Origin: DATKYQ01 sp035528415
GTDB lineage: Bacteria; Myxococcota; B64-G9
Assembly (NCBI GenBank): GCA_035528415.1
Contig: DATKYQ010000062.1
Span: 1 to 64,000 of the forward strand
DNA length: 64,000 nucleotides
Reading direction: 5' to 3'
Position 1 is the first letter of the stretch. Every line of letters starts with the position of its first letter. Made by a program: the position numbers and the translations under genes. The notes beneath the pieces are model-generated. The model saw only the letters and a program-made list of their open reading frames with translations, made no database searches and had not been told where the DNA came from. Below are positions 26,421-35,648 of the stretch, piece by piece.

Positions 26421-26433
26421 CGGGAGGTTTACC

Positions 26434-28308
26434 ATGCTCGGCGGCTGCATGAACCAATTCCTCGATGTCGATCTGACATCGGGCAAGATCGAGACAAAGC
26501 CAGTCAACCCGGCCGACCAGGAACTTTACATAGGCGGTCGCGGACTGGGGGCACGTCTGCTCTACGATGAGACCAAACCCGGGCTGGATCCCTTCGACGA
26601 GGAGATGGTCATCATTTTCTCGGTCGGTCCGCTTACCGGCACGGCGGCTCCGCAGTCCAACCGCTTTATCGTGACCACCAAGTCGCCGCTGACCGGGGCC
26701 ATCGCCGATTCCCACTGCGGCGGTAATTTCGCCACCAAGCTCAAAAAGGCCGGCTACGATTACATCATCGTGCGCGGCAAAAGCAAAAATCCCGTTTACC
26801 TCGAGATCACTGAGGAAGGTGGCCGGATCAAAGACGCCTCTCATCTGTGGGGACAGGGCACACGCGCCACCCAGGAGGCGCTGCCGGCATCCTTCGGCAA
26901 AGCGGTCATCGGACCGGCCGGGGAAAACAAGGTGCGCTACGCTTGTATTGTCAGCCAAACCAGGGTAGCCGGTCGCTGCGGCACGGGCGCCGTCATGGGA
27001 GCCAAGAATCTCAAGGCGATCATCGCCGATGGCAAGCGCAAGGTTCCCGTCGCCCGGCCGGAGGAGTACCAGCAGCTTCAAAAAGAGATCATCAAGTTCC
27101 TGCTGGCGCATCCCATGACCGGCAGAATCCTTCCCGAGTTGGGCACGGCCAACCTGGTCATGACCACGGCCGGTCGCAACATCATTCCCACCCGTAACTA
27201 CCAGGCGGGACAGGACCTGCACACTCCCGAGCTGAGCGGTGAGAAAATGCGCGACGAGATCCTGGTTCGCGACGACGGTTGCCTTTCCTGCCCCATAAGA
27301 TGCGGCCGACGCGTCAAGATCGATGGACGCGAGACGAAGGGCCCTGAGTTCGAGACCATCGGTCTGATCGGCAACAACCTGGGCATCTTCGACCTGCAGG
27401 CGGTGGTCGAACTGGGCGAGCTGTGCGACGACCTGGGACTGGACACCATTTCCTGCGGCAACACCCTGGGCTTCGCCACCGAGTTGACCGAGAAAGGCAT
27501 GTTCACAAGCGACCTGGCCTGGGGCAAGGTCGATGCCTACCGGCAGGCGATCGAAGACATCGCCAGGCGTCGCGGCATCGGCGCCAAGTTGGCAGAGGGA
27601 ACCCGCAAGATGGCCGCCGAGTTCGGCGGGGAAGACTTCGCCATCAATGTCAAGGGCCTCGAACTGCCCGCCTACGATCCGCGCGGTTGTTACGGCCAGG
27701 GCCTCGAATACGCGGTTTGCAACCGGGGCGGCTGCCACATCCGGGGCTCGACAATGTTCCTGGAGGCCACCGGGCCGGTCTCAATCGATCCTCATTCCAT
27801 CACCAGCAAGCCCGAGCTTGTCATCCTGCAGCAGAATTCGAACGCCTCGATATCCTCGCTAACGATGTGTTATTTCTCGGCCTATGCCATGATCCCGGCC
27901 GCGATCTTCAAGCTCGACCCCAACTCGCTGACCTATCGTCTCATCATGGGGGCCATGCTGCACGCCGGCCCGCTCGTGCACCTGATGCTCAAGTTGAAGA
28001 ACCCGGCCAAGCTGCTATGGTTCGAGAAATTCCTCTCGCAGGTCACCGGCCTCAACGTCAGTATGGGCGAGCTGAACGAGATCGGTGAACGGGTTTACAA
28101 CCTGGAACGGCTATACAACCTGCGCGAGGGACTGAGCGGCGCTGACGATGCGTTGCCGCGCCGCCTGACGCGCGATTCGATCTTTCCGGGCATCGAGGGC
28201 GGCGTGCCCCTGGAACCAATGCTGGCGGCCTATTACCGTATTCGCGGCTGGGACGTGCGCGGCGTTCCCGCGCCCAAGACGATAGAACGCCTGGGCATCA
28301 GAACCTGA
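26434..28308 (+). CDS. Aldehyde:ferredoxin oxidoreductase, tungsten/molybdopterin type
   Basis: A 624-residue enzyme of the AOR family, which oxidises aldehydes to acids with ferredoxin using a bis-pyranopterin tungsten (or molybdenum) cofactor and one 4Fe-4S cluster. The N-terminal pterin domain shows IGGRGLGARLLYDE and the phosphate-binding TGTAAPQSNR region. The cluster ligands are CLSCPIRC plus a later Cys in LGLDTISCGN. No signal peptide; cytoplasmic. GGGAGG precedes the ATG. A MoaD-like gene follows 19 bases later, as often seen with AOR. The aldehyde substrate cannot be inferred. AOR suggests anaerobic or microaerobic metabolism. Confidence 0.94.
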   Translation: MLGGCMNQFLDVDLTSGKIETKPVNPADQELYIGGRGLGARLLYDETKPGLDPFDEEMVIIFSVGPLTGTAAPQSNRFIVTTKSPLTGAIADSHCGGNFATKLKKAGYDYIIVRGKSKNPVYLEITEEGGRIKDASHLWGQGTRATQEALPASFGKAVIGPAGENKVRYACIVSQTRVAGRCGTGAVMGAKNLKAIIADGKRKVPVARPEEYQQLQKEIIKFLLAHPMTGRILPELGTANLVMTTAGRNIIPTRNYQAGQDLHTPELSGEKMRDEILVRDDGCLSCPIRCGRRVKIDGRETKGPEFETIGLIGNNLGIFDLQAVVELGELCDDLGLDTISCGNTLGFATELTEKGMFTSDLAWGKVDAYRQAIEDIARRRGIGAKLAEGTRKMAAEFGGEDFAINVKGLELPAYDPRGCYGQGLEYAVCNRGGCHIRGSTMFLEATGPVSIDPHSITSKPELVILQQNSNASISSLTMCYFSAYAMIPAAIFKLDPNSLTYRLIMGAMLHAGPLVHLMLKLKNPAKLLWFEKFLSQVTGLNVSMGELNEIGERVYNLERLYNLREGLSGADDALPRRLTRDSIFPGIEGGVPLEPMLAAYYRIRGWDVRGVPAPKTIERLGIRT

Positions 28309-28327
28309 TCGGCGAGGAGAAGGTGAC

Positions 28328-28576
28328 ATGCCAACCCTGGTGCCGCACGCCGGCCTGGCCCGGCTTCTTGGCAAACAAGTGCTGGAGATCGAGGCCCGTT
28401 CAATCCGCGAGATGATAGATTACATCAAGGCGCGCATCGGCGAAGAGAGCTGGAAACAGGTGCGCCGGGCCACTATCCTGCTGAACGGAAGAAACATAAA
28501 CTTCACAGGCGGCTACGACACTCCATTGGAACCCTCAGACCGTGTCTGGATGGTAGTGCCCTCGGGTGGGGGATAG
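28328..28576 (+). CDS. MoaD/ThiS-family sulfur carrier
   Basis: An 82-residue ubiquitin-fold protein ending in the Gly-Gly tail that is thiocarboxylated before sulfur transfer (VPSGGG). It is most likely the pterin-dithiolene sulfur donor for the AOR cofactor, since it is adjacent and co-oriented with AOR. GGAGAAGG precedes the ATG. A ThiS-like role in thiamine synthesis is less likely given the context. Confidence 0.85.
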   Translation: MPTLVPHAGLARLLGKQVLEIEARSIREMIDYIKARIGEESWKQVRRATILLNGRNINFTGGYDTPLEPSDRVWMVVPSGGG

Positions 28577-28588
28577 TATGAGTTGCAA

Positions 28589-28798
28589 CTATAGCTCTCT
28601 CAGTTTCATCTTTCCGTTGTCGTCTACCCGCACCCTGAACTCGCAGCCGCAATAGTAGCAACGGATCTCGTCTCCGGCTCTGAAGCCGTCGCCATACGGG
28701 TTGTTTGCGCTGCAAAGCGGGCAGTCGAACTCGTCGAAGATTTTTTTCGTGGGCGACTCGCTTTTTTCTTCGTCGCCACCGTAGTCCCTGATGGCCAT
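28589..28798 (-). CDS. Small zinc-ribbon protein
   Basis: A 69-residue protein with one four-cysteine ribbon (CPLC ... CYYC) after an acidic N-terminus; likely binds zinc. No function is known. The ATG at 28798 overlaps the kinase stop (TGATG arrangement) and has GGAGG upstream, so it is the distal gene of the kinase operon and may be a partner of that pathway. Convergent with the MoaD-like gene, 12 bases away. Confidence 0.7.
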   Translation of the reverse strand: MAIRDYGGDEEKSESPTKKIFDEFDCPLCSANNPYGDGFRAGDEIRCYYCGCEFRVRVDDNGKMKLREL

Positions 28799-31089
28799 CA
28801 CTCCTCCAGTCGCTTTATCAGCTTCAATACCTTGCCCGGCTCGATGAGCACATCGAAAACGTAGCGTTTACCGCCTGGCGTCTCGAAAATAACCTTGTGC
28901 TTTCCTGCCGTGAGCTTCAACTTCTTATCGGGAGCAATTGGGGTTTCCCGTCCGCTATATTTACCGTCGACAAACACTTTTGACCAGGGCCTGGTGTTCG
29001 CAACCAGGAAGCCATATACAAGCTTGTGAGGCTTTTTGGGCTCCCTGGGCCTGACGATTTTTTCCAGTTCAACCTTGACCTCGTTCGCAGTGCCCTTCTT
29101 GATCTCGACATCTCTCTGTGCGGTCCTGTAGCCCCTCAACAGCGCCACGATTTTTACCTTGGCGCCTACCTTGAAACGCTTCGGTTTGATCGGCGCAGGG
29201 CCGAGCTTCTCCCCGTTTGCACTGATCTGTGCCCCACGGGGATGCGAGACCACTCGCAGCTCAGCGGTCTCGGGAACCGGCTTTTTCGGTGGCTTCTCGA
29301 TGGCGGCTTTCCTTGTCTTGTTTTGCGCGGGGATCAGTGTCGCATCCAGGATCAGGTGTGTCCCAGCCTCGATCGTTATCTCTCTTTCGAAAGTTTTATA
29401 ACCTGCTCGTGTCACCTTCACCCGGTGGACTCCAGGCGCAAGATCCTGTCCGACAAAAGGCGTCAGCGTTGCCGCGTGCCGGCCGTCCAGGACTACTTCC
29501 ACTCCAGCGGCCGGATGGGTTATCAGCTCGAAGCCTGCCTCACCGGGTATTTTTCGCTGCTGCGCCAGGCGAACACTGACGAACGCAGACCAGCCCAGCA
29601 ACAGCGCCATGACGACGGCCAGCGGGAAAAATAGTTTTTCTTGCATCGACCGCTGCCTGACGGTTGCCGGCGTTGGGCGATCCATCTTTACCAGGCTCAG
29701 GTCGGGACGATCGATCAGCCCCCGTGTCGGCAATTCGTGAATGTCCCCGTCCGGCTGGAGTTCCGGATCCGAGAAAAGCATGGTCTTTTCAGCGGCCAGA
29801 TTCGGCCAAGCTGCCGCGACCGCCGAAGGCGTCGCCCGGGCATCGGAAAAAATCATGGTCTTGGCTTCTGCAATCTCCTGGCCGCCGGCGCTAACCACAT
29901 CCGCATCATGCCAGGGTGCCTGTTTCGCGGAAGGGACGGGAGGAGGACTCGAACGAGGAATACCATTCTCTTCAAGCTCGTGAGAGGCGAAGATCATGGT
30001 TTTGGCATCCAGATCGACTTCTTCGGCCAGCGCTTCCTCCAACAACCCGCTCGCGGCTTCGCCATCTTCGGATGGCCGCTCCAACTGCAGGGATGACTCC
30101 GGGAAGTCCTGGTACTGCTCCAGGCGACGTAACTCGGCCTCCAACTCTGCCGAAAACATGTTCTTCATGAAAGCGGACAGATCGCGGACCGAGACCATAC
30201 CGCTTTTCAATAAGAACGTCTGGAGTGCATCGCCAAATTCCGCCGTGTTCTGGTAACGGTCCTCGACCTCCTTGGCCAGTGCCTTGAGGATCATGTCTTC
30301 GAGTTCTTCGGGTATTTCCCGGTTGTATGTGGATGGCGGTACGACGTCCGCGTTGCGCACTTTCTCTAAAGTCGAGAAATCGCTCTCTCCCACGAAGAGG
30401 CGCTCGAGAGTGACCATCTCGTAGAGCAGCGTGCCCACGGTGAAGATGTCAGAGCGACCGTCGAGAGGCAGCCCGCGAACTTGTTCCGGGCTCATGTAAC
30501 CGAACTTGCCCTTGAGCACCCCAGCCTGCGTCTTCTGTGAGCGATTGGCGGCCTTAGCAATGCCAAAGTCGCAGATCTTGACCTCCCCATCGTAGGATAT
30601 GAGCACATTCTGCGGACTGACATCACGATGGACGATTCCCAGCGGGCGACCCGTGGAATCCTTGCGACTGTGCGCATAGTCGAGGGCCTCGCAGATCTTG
30701 TAGGTGATGAAGCTAGCCTTGATCACCGACATCGGGGTCCGTTCGCGAGCCATCCTCTCCTGGATGAAGCGCAGATCTTTGCCGTGAATGAACTCCATGG
30801 CAATGTAGTAGTCGTCTTCAAACTTTCCAAGCTCGTATATCTGCACGATGCCGGCATGCGAGAGTTCCGCGGCGATGCGGGCCTCGTCGATGAACATGGC
30901 GATGAATTCCTTGTCTTCCGCCATGGTCGGCAGGATCTTCTTGATCGCCAGAATACGCTTGAAGCCGTGAACGCCGCGCGAGCGGGCCAGGAAGATCTCG
31001 GCCATGCCGCCGACGTTGATTCTCTCGAGGAGCAGGTATTTCCCGAATGGTATCGGTTGCTTCAACCTATTCCGACTCCTTGAGGCCAT
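28798..31089 (-). CDS. Ser/Thr protein kinase with three PEGA domains
   Basis: Transmembrane eukaryotic-type kinase of 763 residues. The kinase domain (about 15-290) is complete: INVGGMAE loop, AIKK lysine, IVHRDVSPQN catalytic loop, CDFG and MSPEQ. A long linker (about 300-485) holds three copies of a KTM(I/L)F motif. One membrane helix (about 490-510) leads to three extracytoplasmic PEGA-type domains (from about 517, 620 and 695). Such kinases are typical of myxobacteria. The ATG at 31089 overlaps the upstream coiled-coil gene by 23 bases without a ribosome site; a TTG at 31065, behind AAGGAG, would start it right after that gene's stop. Substrates are unknown, but the adjacent FrzS-like protein is the natural candidate partner. 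Confidence 0.92.
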   Translation of the reverse strand: MASRSRNRLKQPIPFGKYLLLERINVGGMAEIFLARSRGVHGFKRILAIKKILPTMAEDKEFIAMFIDEARIAAELSHAGIVQIYELGKFEDDYYIAMEFIHGKDLRFIQERMARERTPMSVIKASFITYKICEALDYAHSRKDSTGRPLGIVHRDVSPQNVLISYDGEVKICDFGIAKAANRSQKTQAGVLKGKFGYMSPEQVRGLPLDGRSDIFTVGTLLYEMVTLERLFVGESDFSTLEKVRNADVVPPSTYNREIPEELEDMILKALAKEVEDRYQNTAEFGDALQTFLLKSGMVSVRDLSAFMKNMFSAELEAELRRLEQYQDFPESSLQLERPSEDGEAASGLLEEALAEEVDLDAKTMIFASHELEENGIPRSSPPPVPSAKQAPWHDADVVSAGGQEIAEAKTMIFSDARATPSAVAAAWPNLAAEKTMLFSDPELQPDGDIHELPTRGLIDRPDLSLVKMDRPTPATVRQRSMQEKLFFPLAVVMALLLGWSAFVSVRLAQQRKIPGEAGFELITHPAAGVEVVLDGRHAATLTPFVGQDLAPGVHRVKVTRAGYKTFEREITIEAGTHLILDATLIPAQNKTRKAAIEKPPKKPVPETAELRVVSHPRGAQISANGEKLGPAPIKPKRFKVGAKVKIVALLRGYRTAQRDVEIKKGTANEVKVELEKIVRPREPKKPHKLVYGFLVANTRPWSKVFVDGKYSGRETPIAPDKKLKLTAGKHKVIFETPGGKRYVFDVLIEPGKVLKLIKRLEE

Positions 31090-34000
31090 CCAGCATCTGA
31101 TCTATGTCGAAGTCGCCCCCTTCGCCGGAGCTTGATGCGGGCAAAGCAGCCGGCCCGGCGCCGGGGCCGTGCCTGGCAGCCGCCCTGGGTGCCGGCGCGG
31201 CTTTCGGTCTCTTTTCGAGTTCGGCAATTTTCTCTTTAAGCCGCCTGACCTCCAGTTCGGCGATCTTGAGAGCCTTGCCGCGTTGCAGGAAGTTGTGGTT
31301 CATCTTGGTCATCTCTGCAATATGGGAGGAACGAACTCGCTCGAGTTCCTTGATGTAGTGATCCTGCTTCGATTCCAGTTCCTGCATGTAACGCAGCTCG
31401 GCTTCTTCTCTCTCGCGAATGGATGCTTTCGTGTTTTCTTCAAGCTGTTCCAGCTGCTTTTGGGCCCGCTCCTTCTCCTGTGCCGCAATCGCGGCCTGCT
31501 CTTTCAAGCGTTGGTGCTCGGCCCCGGCCAGCTCGAGCTGCTCTGTGAACTGCTCTTTCTCGCCTGCCAACTGACCGGACCTCGCCTCGGCCTCCTGCAA
31601 TTTGAGTTCTTTCTCCCGTAGGCGATCTTCCCAGAGGGTATTGTTTTCGGCAAGCTTCTCTTCAGACTCCTGTCCCAGCCGGTTCTCCTTCTCCTGGGCG
31701 ATGGCCATCTGCTCGTTCATCCCGGACAGCCTCTCCTCCCAGCGCTGGATCCGCTGGCGAATATCCTCGCGGGTGCTCTCTAGCTGCTCATTCGAGCGGG
31801 ACAGCTCGTCTTCCAACTCTCCTACCCTGCTCTCCGCGGCTGCGAGCTTTTCCAGGAGGGATGTCTTGAACTCCTCCGCCGCCCGAGCATCTTGCTGCGC
31901 TGCCTCGCGCGCTTGTTCCAGTAAGGCCTGACTCTCCCGGTACTGATCTTGAACCTGCCGTGAACTTTGCTCTATTTCCGCCAGGCGGGCCTCGGCCGAG
32001 GCGAGTTGTTCGGTTTGTTCGGCCTCCCGCTGCTGGGCGATCTGCTCATCGGAACGTGCCTTCTCGTCAAGTTGCTGCAGGCGGTTCTGCAAATCGGCTA
32101 CCCGTTGCTCGAAACGGCCGGTCTCTCGCTCGAATTCGGCCCGAATGGCGCCGGCTTCCTCCTGCGCCTGCTCTCTCGTGCGAGACAGCATTTCTCCTGC
32201 CTCCTCGCGCGCCGAGGCCATCTCGCGCCTCAGTGACTCTATCTGGCTCTCGCGGCCGGCAAGCATGCCCTCGATCTCTTCGATCTTCTCGGAGGCGGCC
32301 AGGCGCTGCGATTCGAAAGATTGGGACATCTCCTGGTTCTCGGCAAACAAGTCAGATATTCGCCCGTCCCGTTCGGCAACCTGGCTCTCGTAACGCTCCC
32401 TTTCCGACTGCCAAGTCTCCGCTTCCTGACGGCGTTGGGTGGCAAGCTCCTCTAGCCTCTCCTCGCTCTCGGCAGTGCTGCGTTCGAACTCGGCCCTGAT
32501 CTGATTGCGATCCTCTCCGACAGCCTGCAGCTCTTCACGTAAATCCCCCAAGCGCCGGTCCCGGTCGTCAATGGCCTGCTCGCTCTCCTGTCTGAGCCGC
32601 TCGATGATCTCTTCCCTGTTGTCCAGCTCGCGACCGGCGTTTTGCAGAGCATCTTCCTTCTCGTTGCGGGTCTGTTCCAGGAATTCTTCCAGGGCGGCAA
32701 TCTGTGAGGTCAGCTCCTCTTCCTGCTGTGCCTTGAGCTGTTGTTCCTCGGACAGCTTCTCCCCCAGGTCGGCAACGCGTTGTTCCAGTTCCGCGCCCAG
32801 CCGTTCGACCTCGCGCTCAGCGACTTCCTTGTCCTTTCTTGTGACGATCAGCCTTTGCTCCAGGTCGCGGATGTTTTCCTGCCGGTCTCTAAGTTGAACA
32901 TCCATGTCGTCCTTGAAGCGAGCATACTCCTGGCGCAACTCGTTATCTTCTCTTTCGAGTTCCTCGATCTTCTGCTCTCGCTCCGCCAGGCGGTCTCCCA
33001 GCCTATGCTCCTGGGTCTCCTTTGCCTCTCGCACTGCCGCCAGATCCATCTCCAGGCCGCCGATCTTCGATTCACGATCGTCAAGCTTGGCGGCAAGTCT
33101 TTTCTGCTGTTCATCCTTTTCTTGCTGTATGCTATCGAGTGACCCCTGCAAGGTAATAACCTTTTCATCGCGCTCTTCGAGCTTCTCGTCATAAGTTCGC
33201 GCCTGCTGCCGCTTTGCCTCGCGCAGTTCGTTCAGTTCCGTTTCAAGGGCGTTGGCTCGCTCCATCTGGGCTGAGAGGCCCTCGTTCAAAATTCGCTCGG
33301 AACGCTCTTTTTCTTCCGTCAACGTCTGCAAGTCGAGATCGAGCTTCTCGATCTTCTCTTCGGCATCTAAAAGCCGCTTATTGAGATCAGTCTCGATGGC
33401 CTCTTTGTCTGCCTTGGTTTGCCCCAACTCATGGCTGAGCTTGTGGATCGTCTCTTCGTTGGAGGCAATCGTCAACTCATGCCCCGAGTTGCTCTCGTGC
33501 AGCTCCTGTTCGCGAACAGACGCATCCTGAATGGTTGTATGCAGCTTCTCGCCAAGCAGGACATACTGTTCCTCGCCCGCCTTGATCTTTTCGAGCAAGC
33601 CCTTCTCGTGCTCTTCCCTGTCCCGCTCGGCCTGAGACAGGGACACGCGCATGTCGTTTATTTGCTTTTCTTTCTCGGCAACGACCTGGATGAGATCGTT
33701 CTCGGTAATAACCTTCTCTTCCATCAGGGAATCGATTGAAGCCTTGAATTCCCTGGCCTGCTGTTCAGCGTCCTTGCGGGCCTCATCCAGCTTGCGCTCG
33801 ATGTCCTCGATGCGCATCTTGTGTCCCTGTATCTCGACCTCCTTGTCGAGAAGCTTCTCGTTGTAGGCAGAGAATTCGCGCTCCTTCTGCTCCCAGATCT
33901 CGGCCAGGCGGGCGATTTCCATCTCTCGTTGCTTGAGCTTGTCGCGCAGGAAATCGAGCTTGCCCTCCAATCCGTCCTTCGGCGCTCCCTTCTTTTTCGA

Positions 34001-34747
34001 TCCCTTCCTGGACTTCTCGCCCGCTTTCGATTCATCCCCGATAAGTTCCTTGCGGGTATCCTTGATCGACTCGAAGGCCTTGTCGACGAAGTCCATGTCC
34101 TGGTCGCTTATGTACTTGCGATCCTTTGGCAACTCGGGGGGCAGAACCCCCGGTGAATCATCAACGTCTTCGACAATCGCCGCATCGTCGATGGTCTCGA
34201 TCTCTTCGGCCCCAAGCATAGGCTGCTCATCCTGCTCTGCCTGTTGTTGATCGGCCGATACGGCATCCCCGGCATCCGGCGCCACTTGCTCGCCCGCAGG
34301 ACTCTCGCCTCCCCCTTCGATCTCCGGGAAGCCCTCGACAGGCTCCTTCTCTGACTGCAACTCGGGGTCGTCGCCGCCCACGAACGAGACGACTTTCCTT
34401 TTGAACTCTTCCATGTCGAAAGGCATGATCAGGTACTCGTCGGCCGGGTATTTCCCCTGGCGATGTTTCTCGACAGATGCCTCGTCAGCCTCGGACGTCA
34501 TGAAGATAATCGGGATCTCGCGCAGCCGCTTCGATTTTCGTATGCGGCTGCACAGCGTGAACCCGGACATATCCGGCATCTCGGCTCGCAAGATGATCAG
34601 ATCGGGGTTCAACTCGTCGGCCTCGTCCAGGACTTCTTTTCCCTTGTCGATAAAGGAAAAGTGGTGGCCGCTGTCGGTAAGCAGCGCGGCCAACGAGAGC
34701 GCAAAGTCTTTTTCATGCTCGATAATCAGTATTTTCTTGGCAGTCAT
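31067..34747 (-). CDS. FrzS/AglZ-like pseudo-receiver coiled-coil protein
   Basis: A 1226-residue cytoplasmic protein: receiver-fold domain (1 to about 120), acidic disordered linker (about 125-215), a very long coiled coil (about 220-1175, almost unbroken Glu/Arg/Leu/Gln heptads), and a Pro/Ala/Gly tail ending in an acidic segment (FDIDQMLDGLKESE). The receiver is degenerate: Arg54 stands where the phospho-acceptor Asp belongs (LIILRAEMPDMSG), and Met108 replaces the switch lysine (LIMPFD). This matches the layout of Myxococcus FrzS, a pole-to-pole moving pseudo-receiver protein needed for type IV pilus motility, and resembles AglZ. It is first in an operon with the PEGA kinase. Polarity or motility scaffold is the inferred role. 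Confidence 0.85.
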   Translation of the reverse strand: MTAKKILIIEHEKDFALSLAALLTDSGHHFSFIDKGKEVLDEADELNPDLIILRAEMPDMSGFTLCSRIRKSKRLREIPIIFMTSEADEASVEKHRQGKYPADEYLIMPFDMEEFKRKVVSFVGGDDPELQSEKEPVEGFPEIEGGGESPAGEQVAPDAGDAVSADQQQAEQDEQPMLGAEEIETIDDAAIVEDVDDSPGVLPPELPKDRKYISDQDMDFVDKAFESIKDTRKELIGDESKAGEKSRKGSKKKGAPKDGLEGKLDFLRDKLKQREMEIARLAEIWEQKEREFSAYNEKLLDKEVEIQGHKMRIEDIERKLDEARKDAEQQAREFKASIDSLMEEKVITENDLIQVVAEKEKQINDMRVSLSQAERDREEHEKGLLEKIKAGEEQYVLLGEKLHTTIQDASVREQELHESNSGHELTIASNEETIHKLSHELGQTKADKEAIETDLNKRLLDAEEKIEKLDLDLQTLTEEKERSERILNEGLSAQMERANALETELNELREAKRQQARTYDEKLEERDEKVITLQGSLDSIQQEKDEQQKRLAAKLDDRESKIGGLEMDLAAVREAKETQEHRLGDRLAEREQKIEELEREDNELRQEYARFKDDMDVQLRDRQENIRDLEQRLIVTRKDKEVAEREVERLGAELEQRVADLGEKLSEEQQLKAQQEEELTSQIAALEEFLEQTRNEKEDALQNAGRELDNREEIIERLRQESEQAIDDRDRRLGDLREELQAVGEDRNQIRAEFERSTAESEERLEELATQRRQEAETWQSERERYESQVAERDGRISDLFAENQEMSQSFESQRLAASEKIEEIEGMLAGRESQIESLRREMASAREEAGEMLSRTREQAQEEAGAIRAEFERETGRFEQRVADLQNRLQQLDEKARSDEQIAQQREAEQTEQLASAEARLAEIEQSSRQVQDQYRESQALLEQAREAAQQDARAAEEFKTSLLEKLAAAESRVGELEDELSRSNEQLESTREDIRQRIQRWEERLSGMNEQMAIAQEKENRLGQESEEKLAENNTLWEDRLREKELKLQEAEARSGQLAGEKEQFTEQLELAGAEHQRLKEQAAIAAQEKERAQKQLEQLEENTKASIREREEAELRYMQELESKQDHYIKELERVRSSHIAEMTKMNHNFLQRGKALKIAELEVRRLKEKIAELEKRPKAAPAPRAAARHGPGAGPAALPASSSGEGGDFDIDQMLDGLKESE

Positions 34748-34817
34748 GACTCTGGAGGAACCTCTCGAAAAGATATCCGGTCAATAATGCAAAAAACTCC
34801 GAACAAACATACGGGTT

Positions 34818-35012
34818 TCAGGCGACGGATTCGTTGTAGAAAACAACGAGCGTGATGCAATGGAACTCCCTGTCGCTCGACTGGACAACCCGCAAATCGA
34901 TGATTTCACATTTGGGATGCCGGCTCAACCACTCGGTCGCCTTTTCCCCGAGTTCCTCGCGGTTTCGCGCCAGTGTTGCGGAGAATACCTTGACACCGTT
35001 GAATGCCTTCAT
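34818..35012 (-). CDS. Small conserved-looking protein of unknown function
   Basis: A 64-residue protein (MKAFNGVKVFSATLARNREE start) with a helix then a strand pair (EIIDLRVVQSS, CITLVVFYNE). The layout recalls the short Cse60-like proteins, but this is only a loose impression. The ATG at 35012 is well supported by AAGGAGG nine bases upstream. It stands alone 70 bases before the FrzS-like gene on the same strand and may share its transcript. Confidence 0.6.
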   Translation of the reverse strand: MKAFNGVKVFSATLARNREELGEKATEWLSRHPKCEIIDLRVVQSSDREFHCITLVVFYNESVA

Positions 35013-35125
35013 TTCCAATCCCCTCCTTCCCTGGTCCGGCAAGCGCGCCCATGACCTCCCAAGGCGGGCACTATCTGGTTGAGCATCGTCCCATTCAACC
35101 GCTCCAGGTGTCAAGAACCTTAGCT

Positions 35126-35620
35126 TTAGCTACTGGGCCACAGGAAGAGATGCCAAATGCTGAGGCTGTACTTTTTTCTCTCATATTCGAGTTTCCCAGA
35201 GGCAAAGTCGTCCACCACCAGCTGCTTTTCGGCCACAATATCCTGCATTTCGCTTTCCTGTTCCTCCACCGCCATCTGGACGTGCTCGATTTCTCCCTTG
35301 TCCAGCCAGACGCCATGTCCCTGCGGGCAGCGGTCGATCAACACCTCGGCGGCGTAGTTGTAATGGCTCTGGGTCATCAGAGAGCCGCACTCGGGACATT
35401 TGATGCTGGAGTTGGCCTGGTTCAGCAGTCCATGATCCGCCTTGTGCAGCTTGCTGTAGTTGGCTATCTCTTCGATCGCGAAAGTTTTCTCGCGGATGTC
35501 GATGATCTGGGCCAGGCGGTAACCCGGAACCCAGAACCCCTTGCAGGACGGGCATCTATCTACGTCCACACCCTCGTAGGGTTCTTGTGACATATCGATG
35601 TTACAACGCGGGCATTTCAT
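35126..35620 (-). CDS. Double zinc-ribbon (zf-TFIIB type) protein
   Basis: A 164-residue protein with two related ribbon modules: CPRCNIDM ... CPSCKGFWV near the N-terminus and CPECGSLM ... CPQGHGVWLDKGE at about 88-118, the latter like the zf-TFIIB domain. The C-terminal helix ends in an aromatic segment (SIWHLFLW) that could touch a membrane. AAGGAG precedes the ATG at 35620; the open frame runs on to 35893 but overlaps the next gene. Probably co-transcribed with the following zinc-ribbon gene, 28 bases upstream. Function unknown. Confidence 0.75.
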   Translation of the reverse strand: MKCPRCNIDMSQEPYEGVDVDRCPSCKGFWVPGYRLAQIIDIREKTFAIEEIANYSKLHKADHGLLNQANSSIKCPECGSLMTQSHYNYAAEVLIDRCPQGHGVWLDKGEIEHVQMAVEEQESEMQDIVAEKQLVVDDFASGKLEYERKKYSLSIWHLFLWPSS

Positions 35621-35648
35621 TCTAGGCTCCTTGCGAATGAGACCAGAC

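Noticed and set aside
26398..27738. Minus-strand frame of 446 codons
   Set aside because: Antisense to the AOR gene with clear cluster cysteines; a GC-driven shadow.
31067..34747. SMC or Rad50-type ATPase from the long coiled coil
   Set aside because: No Walker A or B motif or hinge is present; the N-terminus is a receiver fold.
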